The notes below the pieces were generated by a model. It made no database searches. It worked only from the letters and a program-made list of their open reading frames with translations, and was not told where the DNA came from. A stretch of DNA of 64,000 nt from Thermus filiformis (GTDB lineage: Bacteria; Deinococcota; Deinococci; Deinococcales; Thermaceae), in NCBI RefSeq assembly GCF_000771745.2, contig NZ_JPSL02000039.1, positions 248,001-312,000 on the forward strand. The letters run 5' to 3'. Made by a program: the position numbers and the translations under genes. Position 1 is the first letter of the stretch. Every line of letters starts with the position of its first letter. This document shows, one piece after another, positions 19,361 to 28,500 of the stretch.

Positions 19361-20578
19361 CTAAATGACCCACTCCCCCCGGCGCATCAGGGCCACCCGG
19401 GTCCCGTCCTCGTAGAGGCCGTCCACGTCCGTGTCCGGGCTCCCGATCATCCAGTCAATGTGGATCTTGCTCTGGTTCCCGCCCCTCTGGACCTGCTCCT
19501 CTGGGCTTCCGGGGACGTTTTCCGCGTAGCTCTGGCCGAAGGCCAGGTGGCTGGCCGCGTTTTCGTCCAGGAGGGTTTCCAAGAAGAGGAGGCCGGTTTT
19601 GGCCACCGGGCTGCTCGCGGGCACCAGGGCCACCTCCCCGAGCCGCCGCGCCCCCTCGTCCGCCTCCAGGGCCTTCAGGAAGGCCTCGCCGTTTTTGGCC
19701 CGCACCTCCACCGCCACGCCGCCCTCAAACCGGGCGAAGATCTCCTCCACCACCTGCCCCCCGTAGGCCAGGGGCTTGGAGGAGGTCACGTACCCCTCCA
19801 CCCGCGCCCGGTGGGGGGCGGTGAAGACCTCCTCCGTGGGCAGGTTGGGGGTGCAGACCACCCCGTTTTGCGCCTGGGCCGCCCCGCCCTGCCAGACGTG
19901 GCCCTCGGCCAGGCCCACGGTCAGGTCCGTCCCCGGGCCACGGAAGTGGAGGGCGTGGAAGCGGCGCTCGTTCAGGTAGCGCACCAGCTCCCCTAGCCTC
20001 CGGTTGTGGGCCTCCCAGGCGGCGACGGGGTCCTCCTGGTCCACCCGGGTCACCTGGAAGAGGGCCTCCCAGAGCCGGTTCACCGCCTCCTCCTCCGGAA
20101 GCTCGGGGAAAAGCCGCCGGGCCCAGGCTGGGTGGGCGAAGGGGACCAGGGTCCAGTTGGTCACGAACTGGCTGATGGCCTCGAGGGCGGGCCGGTAGGC
20201 CTCGGCCTGGGCCTCCTGGGCCACGGCGATCTTTTCCGGGGGCACCCCTTCCAGAAGCCGGGGGTCGCCTCCTCGGATCCCCAGCCGCGCCGCCCCCTCC
20301 CGGTAGGCCCGGGCCAGGCCCTCGTAGAGCCAGGCGGGGGCCTTCTTCAGGGCCTCGAGGTCGGCCATCTGGTAGCGCATCAGGGTCAGGGCGTCGTCGG
20401 AAAGGAGGGGCAGGACCAGGCTCGCCCCCCTCCGGTACGCGGCCTCGGCCACCTTGCGCACCAAGGGAACCGCCTCTATGGGGGCGGTGAGGACCAGCTC
20501 CTGCCGGGGCTGAAGGTTCAGCCCCACCCGGACCACCACCTCGGCCAGAAGGGTCAGGCGTTCGTCCAGCGTCTTCAC
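19361..20578 (-). CDS. Aminopeptidase T (M29 family)
   Basis: Zinc/cobalt-dependent cytoplasmic exopeptidase of family M29 (aminopeptidase T/S, PepS). 405 residues from a GTG start. The C-terminal domain carries the family features: PNLPTEEVFTAP (metal-binding glutamate), ETLLDENAASHLAFGQSY, and GNQSKIHIDWMIG with the metal-binding histidine, then the DVDGLYEDG end. A TAGACT -10 ends 6 nt before the GTG, so the transcript is probably leaderless. It diverges from ppdK. Confidence 0.94.
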   Translation of the reverse strand: MKTLDERLTLLAEVVVRVGLNLQPRQELVLTAPIEAVPLVRKVAEAAYRRGASLVLPLLSDDALTLMRYQMADLEALKKAPAWLYEGLARAYREGAARLGIRGGDPRLLEGVPPEKIAVAQEAQAEAYRPALEAISQFVTNWTLVPFAHPAWARRLFPELPEEEAVNRLWEALFQVTRVDQEDPVAAWEAHNRRLGELVRYLNERRFHALHFRGPGTDLTVGLAEGHVWQGGAAQAQNGVVCTPNLPTEEVFTAPHRARVEGYVTSSKPLAYGGQVVEEIFARFEGGVAVEVRAKNGEAFLKALEADEGARRLGEVALVPASSPVAKTGLLFLETLLDENAASHLAFGQSYAENVPGSPEEQVQRGGNQSKIHIDWMIGSPDTDVDGLYEDGTRVALMRRGEWVI

Positions 20579-20682
20579 GGCCCGAGTCTACCCCGGCGGA
20601 CGTCGTGTAGGATAGGTGAACGGTGTACCGCTCCGTGAAATACACCATTTCCACGCTTCCACCCCGCTCCTAGGCTGGGGGC
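20579..20682. promoter_or_regulatory. Divergent aminopeptidase T / ppdK promoter region
   Basis: Minus strand: TAGACT (20590-20585) 6 nt before the aminopeptidase GTG. Plus strand: TAGGCT (20671-20676) 6 nt before the ppdK GTG. Between them is an inverted repeat GGTGTA (20622-20627) / TACACC (20641-20646), spaced 13 nt, a possible operator for an unidentified regulator. Confidence 0.45.
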
Positions 20683-23205
20683 GTGAACCGGTACGTTTAC
20701 CTGCTCGAGGAGGCCCAGGGCCTGGACCGGGACACCCTGGGCGGAAAGGGGTTCGGCCTCGTGGAGATGCGCCGGGCGGGCCTGCCCGTCCCCCCGGCCT
20801 TCGTGGTCACCACCGGGGCCTGCCGGGCCTACCTCAAGGAGGGCCGCCCCCCGGAGGGGCTTTGGGAGGAGGTGGAGGCCAAGGTACGGGCCCTAGAGGG
20901 GCTCACGGGCAAGGCCTTTGGCCGGGGGGCGGACGGGGCGCCCCCCCTTCTCGTCTCCGTCCGCTCCGGGGCCCCGGTCTCCATGCCCGGGATGATGGAC
21001 ACCATCCTCAACCTGGGCCTGACCCTAGAGGGGGTGGAGGCCCTGGCCCGGGCCACCCAGAACCCCCGGTTCGCCTGGGACACCTTCCGCCGCCTGGTCC
21101 AGATGTACGGCGAGGTGGTCCTGGGGGTGGAGGCCCAGGCCTTTGAGGAGGTCCTCGAGGCGGCCAAGGCCCGAAGGGGCGTCCCGGACGCGGGGCTTAC
21201 CGCCGAGGAGCTGGAGGAGGTGGCCTTCCGCTACCTGGGCCTTCTCGGGGAGCGGGGCCTGGACTTCCCCATGGACCCCTGGGCCCAGCTCAGGGGAGCG
21301 GTGGAGGCGGTCTTCCGGAGCTGGAACAACCCCCGGGCCCGGGTCTACCGGCGCATCTACGGGATCCCGGAGGACCTGGGCACGGCGGTGGTGGTCCAGG
21401 CCATGGTCTTCGGAAATTTGGGGGAGGACTCGGGCACCGGGGTGGGGTTCACCCGCAACCCGGCCACAGGGGAGAAGGGGCTTTACGGGGAGTACCTCAG
21501 GAACGCCCAGGGGGAGGACGTGGTGGCGGGCGTGCGCACCCCCGAGCCCCTGGACCGCCTCAAGGACTTTGCCCCCGGCCTCTACCGGGAGCTCGAGGCC
21601 ACGGCCGAGCTCTTGGAGCGCCACTTCCGGGACATGCAGGACTTTGAGTTCACCGTGGAAAGGGGGAGGCTCTACCTCCTCCAGACCCGCTCGGGGAAGC
21701 GGACCGCCCAGGCCGCGGTTCGCATCGCGGTGGAGATGGCGGAGGAGGGCCTCATCACCCGGGAGGAGGCGGTCTTGCGGGTGGACCCCAACGCCCTGCC
21801 CGCCCTCCTGAAGCCCGCGGTGGACCCCGCCTCCGCCCCCCTTCCCCTCCTTCGGGGCCTTCCCGCAAGCCCAGGGGCGGCGGTGGGCCGGGCGGTCTTC
21901 TCCAACGAGGCGGCGGAGCGCTACGCCTCAGAAGGCCTTCCCGTCATCCTGGTCCGGCCCGAGACCACGCCCGAGGACATCACCGGGATGTACCTCTCCC
22001 AGGGCATCCTCACCGCCCGGGGCGGCCTCACCTCCCACGCGGCGGTGGTGGCCCGCGGCCTGGGGGTGCCGGCGGTGGTGGGGGCGGAGGGGCTGAAGGT
22101 GGAAGAGGACCGGGCCTGGGTAGGGGAGAAGGAGATCCGGGAGGGCGACCTCCTCACCCTGGACGGGAGCACGGGGGCGGTCTACCTGGGGGAGGTGCCC
22201 CTTTTGGAGGGGAGGGGGGCGGAGCTTCTGGAGCGGCTCCTTTCCTGGGCCGAGCCCTACCGGACCCTGGGGGTGCGGGCCAACGCGGACACCCCCGAGG
22301 ACGCGCGGCGGGCCAGGGCCTTCGGCGCGGAGGGGATCGGGCTTTGCCGCACCGAGCACATGTTCTTCCAGGAGGAGCGCCTTCCCTGGGTGCGGAAGCT
22401 CCTCTTCGGCTCCCCCGAGGAGGAGGACGAGGCCCTGGAGCATCTTTTCCGCTACCAGAAGGAGGACTTCAAGGGAATCCTCCGGGCCATGGACGGCCTC
22501 CCCGTGACGGTGCGGCTTTTGGACGCCCCTTTGCACGAGTTCCTCCCCCCGGGCTCCGAGGCCGAGCGGGAGGCCAACCCCATGCTGGGCTTCCGGGGGA
22601 TCCGCTTCCTCCTCCTGAGGCCCAAGGTCTTCCAGATGCAGCTCAGGGCCCTCCTCGAGGCCGCCCAGGAGCTCAAGAGGGAGGGGCTGGACCCCCGGCC
22701 CGAGGTCATGCTTCCCCTGGTCTCGGAGCCTAAGGAGGTGGAGCGGGCCAAGGACATGGCCCAGGCCCTCTTCGCCGAGTACTTCCCCATCCCCTTCGGG
22801 ACGATGATTGAGACCCCCCGGGCCGCCCTTTTGGCCGAGAAGATCGCCCCCCTGGTGGACTTCTTCAGCTTCGGCACCAACGACCTCACCCAGATGACCT
22901 TCGGGGTCTCCCGGGACGACGCGGGGCGGTTCCTCCCCCGCTACCTGGAGGAGCGGATCCTCTTCGCCGACCCCACCGAGACCCTGGACCTCGAGGGGGT
23001 GGGCCGGCTGGTCCGCCTGGCGGCGGAGGAGGGGCGGAAGTCCAGGCCGGGCCTCAAGCTGGGCCTGTGCGGGGAGCACGGGGGAGAGGCGAAAAGCGTC
23101 CTCTTCGCGGCGGAGTTTTTGGACTACACCTCCGCCTCCCCCTACCGGGTCCTCACCGCCCGGCTGGCGGCCGCCCAGGCGGGGCTCCGGAAGGTCCGGG
23201 CTTGA
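20683..23205 (+). CDS. ppdK: Pyruvate, phosphate dikinase
   Basis: Interconverts pyruvate + ATP + Pi and PEP + AMP + PPi in the cytoplasm. 840 residues from a GTG. N-terminal ATP-grasp: LGGKGFGLVEMRRAG, VSVRSGAPVSMPGMMDTILN. Swivelling phosphohistidine domain: GGLTSHAAVVARG (His about residue 451). C-terminal PEP/pyruvate barrel: NPMLGFRGIRF, GTMIETPRAAL, SFGTNDLTQMTFG, and GLCGEHGG with the catalytic cysteine (about 795). About 30 residues shorter than the usual 870-880. With PEP carboxylase at 56362 it would feed oxaloacetate from pyruvate. Confidence 0.96.
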   Translation: MNRYVYLLEEAQGLDRDTLGGKGFGLVEMRRAGLPVPPAFVVTTGACRAYLKEGRPPEGLWEEVEAKVRALEGLTGKAFGRGADGAPPLLVSVRSGAPVSMPGMMDTILNLGLTLEGVEALARATQNPRFAWDTFRRLVQMYGEVVLGVEAQAFEEVLEAAKARRGVPDAGLTAEELEEVAFRYLGLLGERGLDFPMDPWAQLRGAVEAVFRSWNNPRARVYRRIYGIPEDLGTAVVVQAMVFGNLGEDSGTGVGFTRNPATGEKGLYGEYLRNAQGEDVVAGVRTPEPLDRLKDFAPGLYRELEATAELLERHFRDMQDFEFTVERGRLYLLQTRSGKRTAQAAVRIAVEMAEEGLITREEAVLRVDPNALPALLKPAVDPASAPLPLLRGLPASPGAAVGRAVFSNEAAERYASEGLPVILVRPETTPEDITGMYLSQGILTARGGLTSHAAVVARGLGVPAVVGAEGLKVEEDRAWVGEKEIREGDLLTLDGSTGAVYLGEVPLLEGRGAELLERLLSWAEPYRTLGVRANADTPEDARRARAFGAEGIGLCRTEHMFFQEERLPWVRKLLFGSPEEEDEALEHLFRYQKEDFKGILRAMDGLPVTVRLLDAPLHEFLPPGSEAEREANPMLGFRGIRFLLLRPKVFQMQLRALLEAAQELKREGLDPRPEVMLPLVSEPKEVERAKDMAQALFAEYFPIPFGTMIETPRAALLAEKIAPLVDFFSFGTNDLTQMTFGVSRDDAGRFLPRYLEERILFADPTETLDLEGVGRLVRLAAEEGRKSRPGLKLGLCGEHGGEAKSVLFAAEFLDYTSASPYRVLTARLAAAQAGLRKVRA

Positions 23206-23356
23206 TACCACCCCATCCTGGCTTGCGCCAGGATGGGGGCCCCGGTAAACCACCCCGTCCCAGCGCAAGCTGGGACGGGGGCCCCGGTAAAGCCTTTCCC
23301 AAGCCTTCTGACGGGGCTGCGCATGTGAAGGAAACGCCAGAAAAGGGTATGACCCC
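23206..23356 (-). repeat. Palindromic repeat element, two-hairpin copy
   Basis: Fills the entire gap between convergent ppdK and hemY. On the minus strand it reads from a TACCC start at about 23350, through GGCTTGGGAAAGGCTTTACC, into two hairpins: CCCCGTCCCAGC/GCTGGGACGGGG (23253-23280) and CCCCATCCTGG/CCAGGATGGGG (23211-23238). GGGGCCCC-like junctions and TTTACC separate the units. Confidence 0.9.
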
Positions 23357-24715
23357 CTAGGCTCCTTCCCGGGCCGCCCGCTTCAGGCCCAGGTACTCCA
23401 GCGCCCTCCGGGCCGCCTTTTGGCCCGACTCGGCCACCTCGGGAAGTCCCACCCCCTGGAGGTAGTTCCCCGCCAGGAAGAGGCCTTCCATGGGCATGCC
23501 CTCCAGCCGCCGCACCCTTTCCAGGTGCCCCACCCCGTAGACGGGCATCCCCTCGGGGAAGCGGAAGGCGTAGGCCCGCTCCGGCCTGAGCTGGGCGCCC
23601 AGGAACCGGTTCAGGTCCTCCAGGGCCACCCGGACCAGCTCGGCTTCCGAGAGGCGGGCCACCTCCCCTGAGAAGTAGGTCCGCACCAGGCGGTACCCCT
23701 CGGGGGCCCGGCCCGCCCACTTCTGGTCCGTCCAGGTGAAGCCCCGCGTCCGGTACCCCTCCCCCTTGGCGATGAGGAGGCCGTGCCCTTCCACCTGGGG
23801 GAAGGCCTCCTCCTTGAAGGCCAGGCTCACCGTGGCCGAGGGGACGTGGGGGATGGCGTTAAGGAGGGCGGTCGCCTGGGGGAGGAAGGGCCTTAGGAGC
23901 TTAGCCGTCACGGGGGCGGGGGTGGCCAGGACCACCGCCTCCGCCTCCAGGCTTTCCCCAAGGAGGTGGAGGCGGAACCTCCCCTTCAGGGGCTCGAGGC
24001 CCAGGACCGGACTTCCAAGCCGGACGGGAAGCCCCTCCGCCGTCCGCTTCACCAGCTCAAAAAGCCCCTCCTGGAAGGAGAAGAAAAGACTCCCCCCCTC
24101 CCGGCTTCCCCGCGCCTTTCTCGCCCGCAAGGCGTTCCGCAAAAGGCCCCCCTTCTTCTCCATCTCCCAAAGCTTTGGGAAGGCGGCCCGCACCGAGAGC
24201 GCCTCCGGCTCCCCCCCGTAGACCCCCCCGGCCAGGGGGGCGACCAGGGCCTGGAAGACCTCCTCCCCGAAGCGGCGGGCGATGAACTCTCCCAGGGCCT
24301 CGTCCTCCTTGGGGCTTGGGGGGACGAAGGGCTCCAGGAGGGCCCGGAGCTTTCCCAAGGGGGAGAGGAGGGGGGTGCGGGCCAGGGCCCTCAGGTCGCC
24401 GGGGACGAAGACCATAAGCCCCTCCGGCAAGGGGTAAGGCCGGCCCCGGCGCAGGATGAAGGCGGAGGGTTTGGCGGGTAGGGTCCCCACCGGCTCCAGC
24501 CCCACCTCCTGGGCCAGGGCCAGGAGGGCGGGCTTGTAGCGGACGCTTGCGTCCGGCCCCCCTTCCACCAAGAACCCCTCCTGGCGCACCGTCCGGACCT
24601 TCCCCCCAAGCCTAGGGGCAGCCTCCAGGAGGAGGACCCTTGCCCCTTCCTTGTGGAGGAGGCGGGCCGCCGCCACCCCCGCCATCCCCCCGCCCACGAC
24701 TACGACCTCAGCCAC
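23357..24715 (-). CDS. hemY: Protoporphyrinogen/coproporphyrinogen III oxidase
   Basis: FAD-dependent oxidation of the porphyrinogen ring. 452 residues: N-terminal VVVGGGMAGVAAARLLHKEG and LLLEAAPRLGGKVRT (FAD-binding), central APLAGGVYGGEPEALSVRAA typical of HemY/CgoX, and C-terminal GLFLAGNYLQGVGLPEVAES (FAD). The order is hemE-hemH-hemY, with the start overlapping hemH by 16 nt. Whether it acts on proto- or coproporphyrinogen is not readable here; a clustered hemH and soluble-looking protein would fit the coproporphyrin branch. Confidence 0.94.
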   Translation of the reverse strand: MAEVVVVGGGMAGVAAARLLHKEGARVLLLEAAPRLGGKVRTVRQEGFLVEGGPDASVRYKPALLALAQEVGLEPVGTLPAKPSAFILRRGRPYPLPEGLMVFVPGDLRALARTPLLSPLGKLRALLEPFVPPSPKEDEALGEFIARRFGEEVFQALVAPLAGGVYGGEPEALSVRAAFPKLWEMEKKGGLLRNALRARKARGSREGGSLFFSFQEGLFELVKRTAEGLPVRLGSPVLGLEPLKGRFRLHLLGESLEAEAVVLATPAPVTAKLLRPFLPQATALLNAIPHVPSATVSLAFKEEAFPQVEGHGLLIAKGEGYRTRGFTWTDQKWAGRAPEGYRLVRTYFSGEVARLSEAELVRVALEDLNRFLGAQLRPERAYAFRFPEGMPVYGVGHLERVRRLEGMPMEGLFLAGNYLQGVGLPEVAESGQKAARRALEYLGLKRAAREGA

Positions 24716-25656
24716 GCCGCCTCCACCAGCTCCTTGAGCACCTGGATGTAGTCCAGGTCCGCGTTCAGCCCCCGGGCCCTGAGGAGCCTCAGGCCCAGGC
24801 GCTCCGCCGTGGCCTGGGCCTCGAGGTCCAGGTCGTAGAAGACCTCGAGGTGGTCGGCGGGAAAGCCCACCGCCTGGACCACCACCTCCTCGTACCCCTC
24901 CTCCTTGAGGCGTTCCAGAAACTCGTTGATGTCCGGGCCCAGCCAGGGCTCGGGGGTGCGCCCGGCGGACTGGTAGGCCACCTGGAACCGGGGCAGGTTC
25001 AGGCGCCGGGCGATGCGCTCCGCCGTCCCTTCCACCTGCCGGGGGTAGGGGTCGCCCCGCTCCACCGCGGCCACGGGAATGGAGTGGGCGGTGAAGACGT
25101 AGGCGGCTCGCCTCGGGTCCTTCAGCCGCCAGATGGCCTCCTCCAGCCTCCGGGCGTAGGCGGCGATCAGGCCCGGATGGTCGTAGTAAGACTCCACCCA
25201 GACGAACTCTATCGCCTGGGGGAGGGCCCGGACCGCCTCCTGCACCTTCTCCTGGTACTCGGCCACGCTCCGTAGGGAGTAATGGGGGGCGGCCACGATG
25301 GCCACCGCCCGCCGCACCCCGTCCTCGTGCATGGCCGCCACCGCTTCCCCGATCAGGGGGTACCAGTGCTTGGTCCCCACGTAGACCCGGGCCGGGCCCT
25401 GGGGGGTGCGGGGGGGAAAGGGGCCGAGGAGGCGCTTGGGGTAGACGGGGGCCTCGAGGTTCAAAAGGGCCTGGAGCCGGATGCCCTGGGCCAGGGTGAT
25501 CTCGTTCAGGGGGCTCTTGCCGATCTGGGCGTAGCGCTCGGAAAGCTCCTTCAGAAGCTCCTCCGGGGGCTTTTTCCCCCGGCGGATGTCCGTGTAGTAG
25601 GGCTCGATCTCCTCGGGGCTGTAGGGGGTTCCGTAGGCCATCAAAAGCACGTTCAC
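24700..25656 (-). CDS. hemH: Ferrochelatase
   Basis: Inserts ferrous iron into the porphyrin. 318 residues. MNVLLMAYGTPYSPEEIEPY at the N-terminus, VYVGTKHWYPLIGEAV, AIVAAPHYSLRSV, the metal-binding histidine in FTAHSIPVAAVERGDPY, and VVQAVGFPADHLEVFYDLDL with the conserved glutamate. A PSPGE/SxxSxGR-type porphyrin site is seen as AYQSAGRTPEPWLGP. It overlaps hemE by 4 nt and hemY by 16 nt. Depending on the HemY substrate it would act on proto- or coproporphyrin. Confidence 0.95.
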   Translation of the reverse strand: MNVLLMAYGTPYSPEEIEPYYTDIRRGKKPPEELLKELSERYAQIGKSPLNEITLAQGIRLQALLNLEAPVYPKRLLGPFPPRTPQGPARVYVGTKHWYPLIGEAVAAMHEDGVRRAVAIVAAPHYSLRSVAEYQEKVQEAVRALPQAIEFVWVESYYDHPGLIAAYARRLEEAIWRLKDPRRAAYVFTAHSIPVAAVERGDPYPRQVEGTAERIARRLNLPRFQVAYQSAGRTPEPWLGPDINEFLERLKEEGYEEVVVQAVGFPADHLEVFYDLDLEAQATAERLGLRLLRARGLNADLDYIQVLKELVEAAWLRS

Positions 25657-26669
25657 CGCTCCACCTCCTTGATCAGGTCCACCACGTACCGCACGTGCGC
25701 CTCCGGGGTCTCGGGGAGGAGGCCGTGGCCCAGGTTGAAGATGTGCCCCGCCCGGCCCCCGTTCTCCTCCAGGATCCGCAGGACCTCCCGCCGGATCACC
25801 TCCTTGGGGGCGAAGAGGACCGCCGGGTCCAGGTTGCCCTGGACGGGGGTCTTGTCCAGGACCTCCCGGGCCCAGGGGAGGGGGGTGTGGGGGTCCAGGC
25901 CCAGGACGTCCCCCCCCGCCTCCCGCATGTCCTGGAGGAGGCCCATGGTCCCTACCCCGAAGTGGATCACCGGCACGCCCAAGGGCTTAAGGAGGCCGAA
26001 GAGGGTCCGCATGTGGGGCTTCACATAGCGGCGGTAGTCGGCGGGGGAGAGGGCCCCCACCCAGGAGTCAAAGACCTGGACCAGGTCCGCCCCGGCCCGG
26101 ACCTGGGCCTCGAGGTAGCGGGCCATGCTCCGGGCCAGGAAGTCCATCAGCCGGTGGAAGAGGTCCTCCTCCCGGTACATCAGGGTCTTGACCTGCAAAA
26201 AGCGGCGGCTGGGTCCGCCCTCCACCAGGTAGGCGGCCAGGGTGAAGGGGGCCCCGGCGAAGCCGATGAGGGGCACCTGGAGCCGCTCCTTCAGGATGCG
26301 GATCGTTTCCAGGACGAAGGGCACGTCCCGCTCCGGCTCCAGGGGGCGGAGGGCCTTTAGGTCCTCATGGCCCGAGAAGGGCCGGGCGAAGACGGGGCCC
26401 TTGCCCTCCACGATCTCCAGCTCCACCCCCATCCCGTACAAGGGGGTGGTGATGTCGGCGAAGAGGATGGCCGCGTCCACCCCCAGCTCCCGCACGGGGG
26501 CCAGGGTTACTTCGGCCGCCACCTCCGGGCGGCGGACCATCTCGGGTAGGGTGTACGTCTCGCGCAGCTTCCGGTAGGAGGCCTGGTAGCGGCCCGCCTG
26601 GCGCATGAACCAGACGGGGGGCCTGGGGGTGGGAAGGCCCCGGGCGGCCCGGAGGATGAGGTCGTTCAC
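25653..26669 (-). CDS. hemE: Uroporphyrinogen III decarboxylase
   Basis: Converts uroporphyrinogen III to coproporphyrinogen III. 338 residues from GTG. N-terminal PPVWFMRQAGRYQASYRKLR (substrate arginines), ILFADITTPLYGMG (catalytic aspartate), GFAGAPFTLAAYLVEGG, and C-terminal GNLDPAVLFAPKE and NLGHGLLPETP are all typical. TAGAAT ends 8 nt before the GTG, giving a near-leaderless transcript for the hem operon. Confidence 0.97.
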   Translation of the reverse strand: MNDLILRAARGLPTPRPPVWFMRQAGRYQASYRKLRETYTLPEMVRRPEVAAEVTLAPVRELGVDAAILFADITTPLYGMGVELEIVEGKGPVFARPFSGHEDLKALRPLEPERDVPFVLETIRILKERLQVPLIGFAGAPFTLAAYLVEGGPSRRFLQVKTLMYREEDLFHRLMDFLARSMARYLEAQVRAGADLVQVFDSWVGALSPADYRRYVKPHMRTLFGLLKPLGVPVIHFGVGTMGLLQDMREAGGDVLGLDPHTPLPWAREVLDKTPVQGNLDPAVLFAPKEVIRREVLRILEENGGRAGHIFNLGHGLLPETPEAHVRYVVDLIKEVER

Positions 26670-26705
26670 GAGGGGTCATTCTACCCGGTGTGGTAGGCTT
26701 GGGTC
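26670..26705. promoter_or_regulatory. Divergent hemE / parvulin promoter region
   Basis: The 36-bp gap carries TAGAAT for hemE (26683-26678 on minus, 8 nt from its GTG) and TAGGCT for the parvulin gene (26694-26699, 6 nt from its ATG). No Shine-Dalgarno sequence is seen for either. Confidence 0.5.
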
Positions 26706-27611
26706 ATGCGCCTTTTTCTCATTGTAGCGAGCCTCGCCTTCGCCCTCTCGGCCCAGGCCCAGGTGGTGGCCCAGGTGGGGGAGCGCCCGATCTCCCGCGA
26801 GGCCTTTGAGCTGGAGTGGAACCTCTTCGTCCGGAACGTCCTCCAGGGCCAGGGCCTCCCCGACGCCCCGGAGCTCAGAGAGGCCCTCGCCCCCTACCGG
26901 AAGCCCTTCCTGGAGAGCCTGGCCCGCAAGGTCCAGGTGGTCTTGGAGGCCGAGCGGCTGGGCCTGGCCCCGACCCAAACGCGGGTGGAGGCCGAGGTGG
27001 AAAGCCTCCGGAAGGACTTCCCCTCGGAGGAGGAGTTCCTCTCGGCCCTCAAGGAGGCCGGCCTCACCCCGGAGGACTACGGCCGCCTGGTCTACGAGGC
27101 CCTGGCCTACCAGGCCTGGCGGGGCCGGATGGAGGAGCGGCTCCAGGTGAGCCCCGCCGCCCTGCGCCTCCTCTACCTCCTGGACCCCGCCTACCTCCAG
27201 CCCACCCGGTACTGCTCCGCCCACATCCTGGTGGCCACCCTCGAGGAGGCCAAGGCCGCTTTGGCCGAGCTCCAGGCGGGCAGGCCCTTCGCCGAGGTGG
27301 CCCGGGCCCGCTCCTTGGACCCCGGCTCCAAGGAGGAGGGGGGAAGCCTGGGGTGCGAGCCTTTGGGCACCTTCATCCCCGCCTTTGAGAACGCCCTTTT
27401 GCGCCTGAAGCCCGGTGAGGTCTCCGCCCCGGTCCGAAGCGAGTTCGGCTACCACCTCATCCTCCTGGAGAAGGTGGAGCCCAAGGGCCGGCTTCCCTGG
27501 GAGGCCGTGGCGGGCGACCTCGAGGCCGCCCTCAAGGAGAGGGCGCTGGACAAGCTCATAGACGCCCTGTCCAAGCGCCACCCGGTCCAGTTATTCCCAG
27601 AAAACCTTTAA
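26706..27611 (+). CDS. Exported SurA/PrsA-like peptidyl-prolyl isomerase
   Basis: 301 residues with a signal peptide MRLFLIVASLAFALSAQA, likely cleaved after ALSAQA. A SurA-N-like helical chaperone region follows (about 20-160), then a parvulin domain (about 165-275) with SAHILVATLEEAKAAL, FAEVARARSLDPGSK, GGSLGCEPLGTFIPAFENAL and FGYHLILLEKVE. It would fold secreted proteins on the outer side of the cytoplasmic membrane. Probably leaderless (TAGGCT at -6). Its 3' end overlaps the convergent nitrilase gene by 21 nt. Confidence 0.9.
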   Translation: MRLFLIVASLAFALSAQAQVVAQVGERPISREAFELEWNLFVRNVLQGQGLPDAPELREALAPYRKPFLESLARKVQVVLEAERLGLAPTQTRVEAEVESLRKDFPSEEEFLSALKEAGLTPEDYGRLVYEALAYQAWRGRMEERLQVSPAALRLLYLLDPAYLQPTRYCSAHILVATLEEAKAALAELQAGRPFAEVARARSLDPGSKEEGGSLGCEPLGTFIPAFENALLRLKPGEVSAPVRSEFGYHLILLEKVEPKGRLPWEAVAGDLEAALKERALDKLIDALSKRHPVQLFPENL

Positions 27612-28469
27612 GAAGGCGTCCCCCCGGGGCCTCCCCGAGAGCCGGGGGGGCTCCCCCGCCCGGTAGACCCCGGCCTCCCCCTCAAAGAGGAGGTCCAGGA
27701 AGCGGCCGTTCAGCATGGGGTTTAGGAGGAGGCGGAGGTTTTCCCGCCCCTCCAGTTGTTTCGCCATGGCCTCCACCCATACCTCCCCCTCCTTCCGGGC
27801 CGGGTCCCGGGGCCAGGGCCGGTCCCAGGGGGCGGGGTTGGCGGAGGGAACCAGAAGGAGTTCTGCCCCCAGGGCGTCCAGCCGCTCCACGTGGCTTTGG
27901 AAGAAGGCGTCCAGGCAGATCAGGACCCCGATCCGGCCGTGCTCGGTCTGGACCAGGTGGGGGCCGAAGCCGCCCCCTTTCAGGAAGCCCTCCTCCCGGG
28001 TGAGGCGCATCTTGGGCACCCGGGCCAGGACCTGGCCCTTGGGGTTGAGGAGGAGGGCCAGGTTGTAGAACCCGGCCCCCCGCAGGAACCGGCCCCGGGA
28101 GAGCTCCTCGTCGTACAGGGGGGTGAAGAGGCTTCCCGCCAGGAGGTAGGCCCCGAAGGTCCGGGCCGCCTCCTGGAAGACCTCCTTCCAGAGGTAGAAG
28201 GCCCTTTGGGCCCGCCGCCAGGGGAAGAGGGGGCCCTCCCGCCTCAGGTGATGGAGGAGGGCCTGGGCGAGGGTGGTGGCCTCCAGGAGGGGCTCGGCCT
28301 CGAGGTAGAGGAGAAGAGGCAGGGCGAAGGCCTCCGGGAAGGCGGCAAGCCGAGGCGGAGGGGCCTGGCCGAACCCCTCCTCCAGTAGGGCGAAGACCCG
28401 CTCGCGGAAGGCCCTTTGGCTCAGGTAGTCCTGGGGGTGGACCTCGGTCTGGAGGGCGAGGAGGGTCAC
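27591..28469 (-). CDS. Carbon-nitrogen hydrolase (nitrilase superfamily)
   Basis: 292 residues from GTG. The Glu-Lys-Cys triad is visible: FPEAFALP (about residue 46), the lysine in RVPKMRLTREEGF and the cysteine in IGVLICLDAFF (about 187). Substrate (amide, nitrile or carbamoyl) cannot be told. It is the last gene of the leftward sulfur-linked operon, 31 nt after the DUF302 gene, and may or may not share its function. Confidence 0.85.
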   Translation of the reverse strand: MTLLALQTEVHPQDYLSQRAFRERVFALLEEGFGQAPPPRLAAFPEAFALPLLLYLEAEPLLEATTLAQALLHHLRREGPLFPWRRAQRAFYLWKEVFQEAARTFGAYLLAGSLFTPLYDEELSRGRFLRGAGFYNLALLLNPKGQVLARVPKMRLTREEGFLKGGGFGPHLVQTEHGRIGVLICLDAFFQSHVERLDALGAELLLVPSANPAPWDRPWPRDPARKEGEVWVEAMAKQLEGRENLRLLLNPMLNGRFLDLLFEGEAGVYRAGEPPRLSGRPRGDAFLKVFWE

Positions 28470-28500
28470 CGGGAACCCCCCTTCCCGCTGCGTGTAGGCC

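Noticed and set aside
23206-23356. Direct and inverted repeats as a CRISPR array
   Set aside because: Units are palindromic hairpins joined by constant, not variable, sequence; no cas genes are present.
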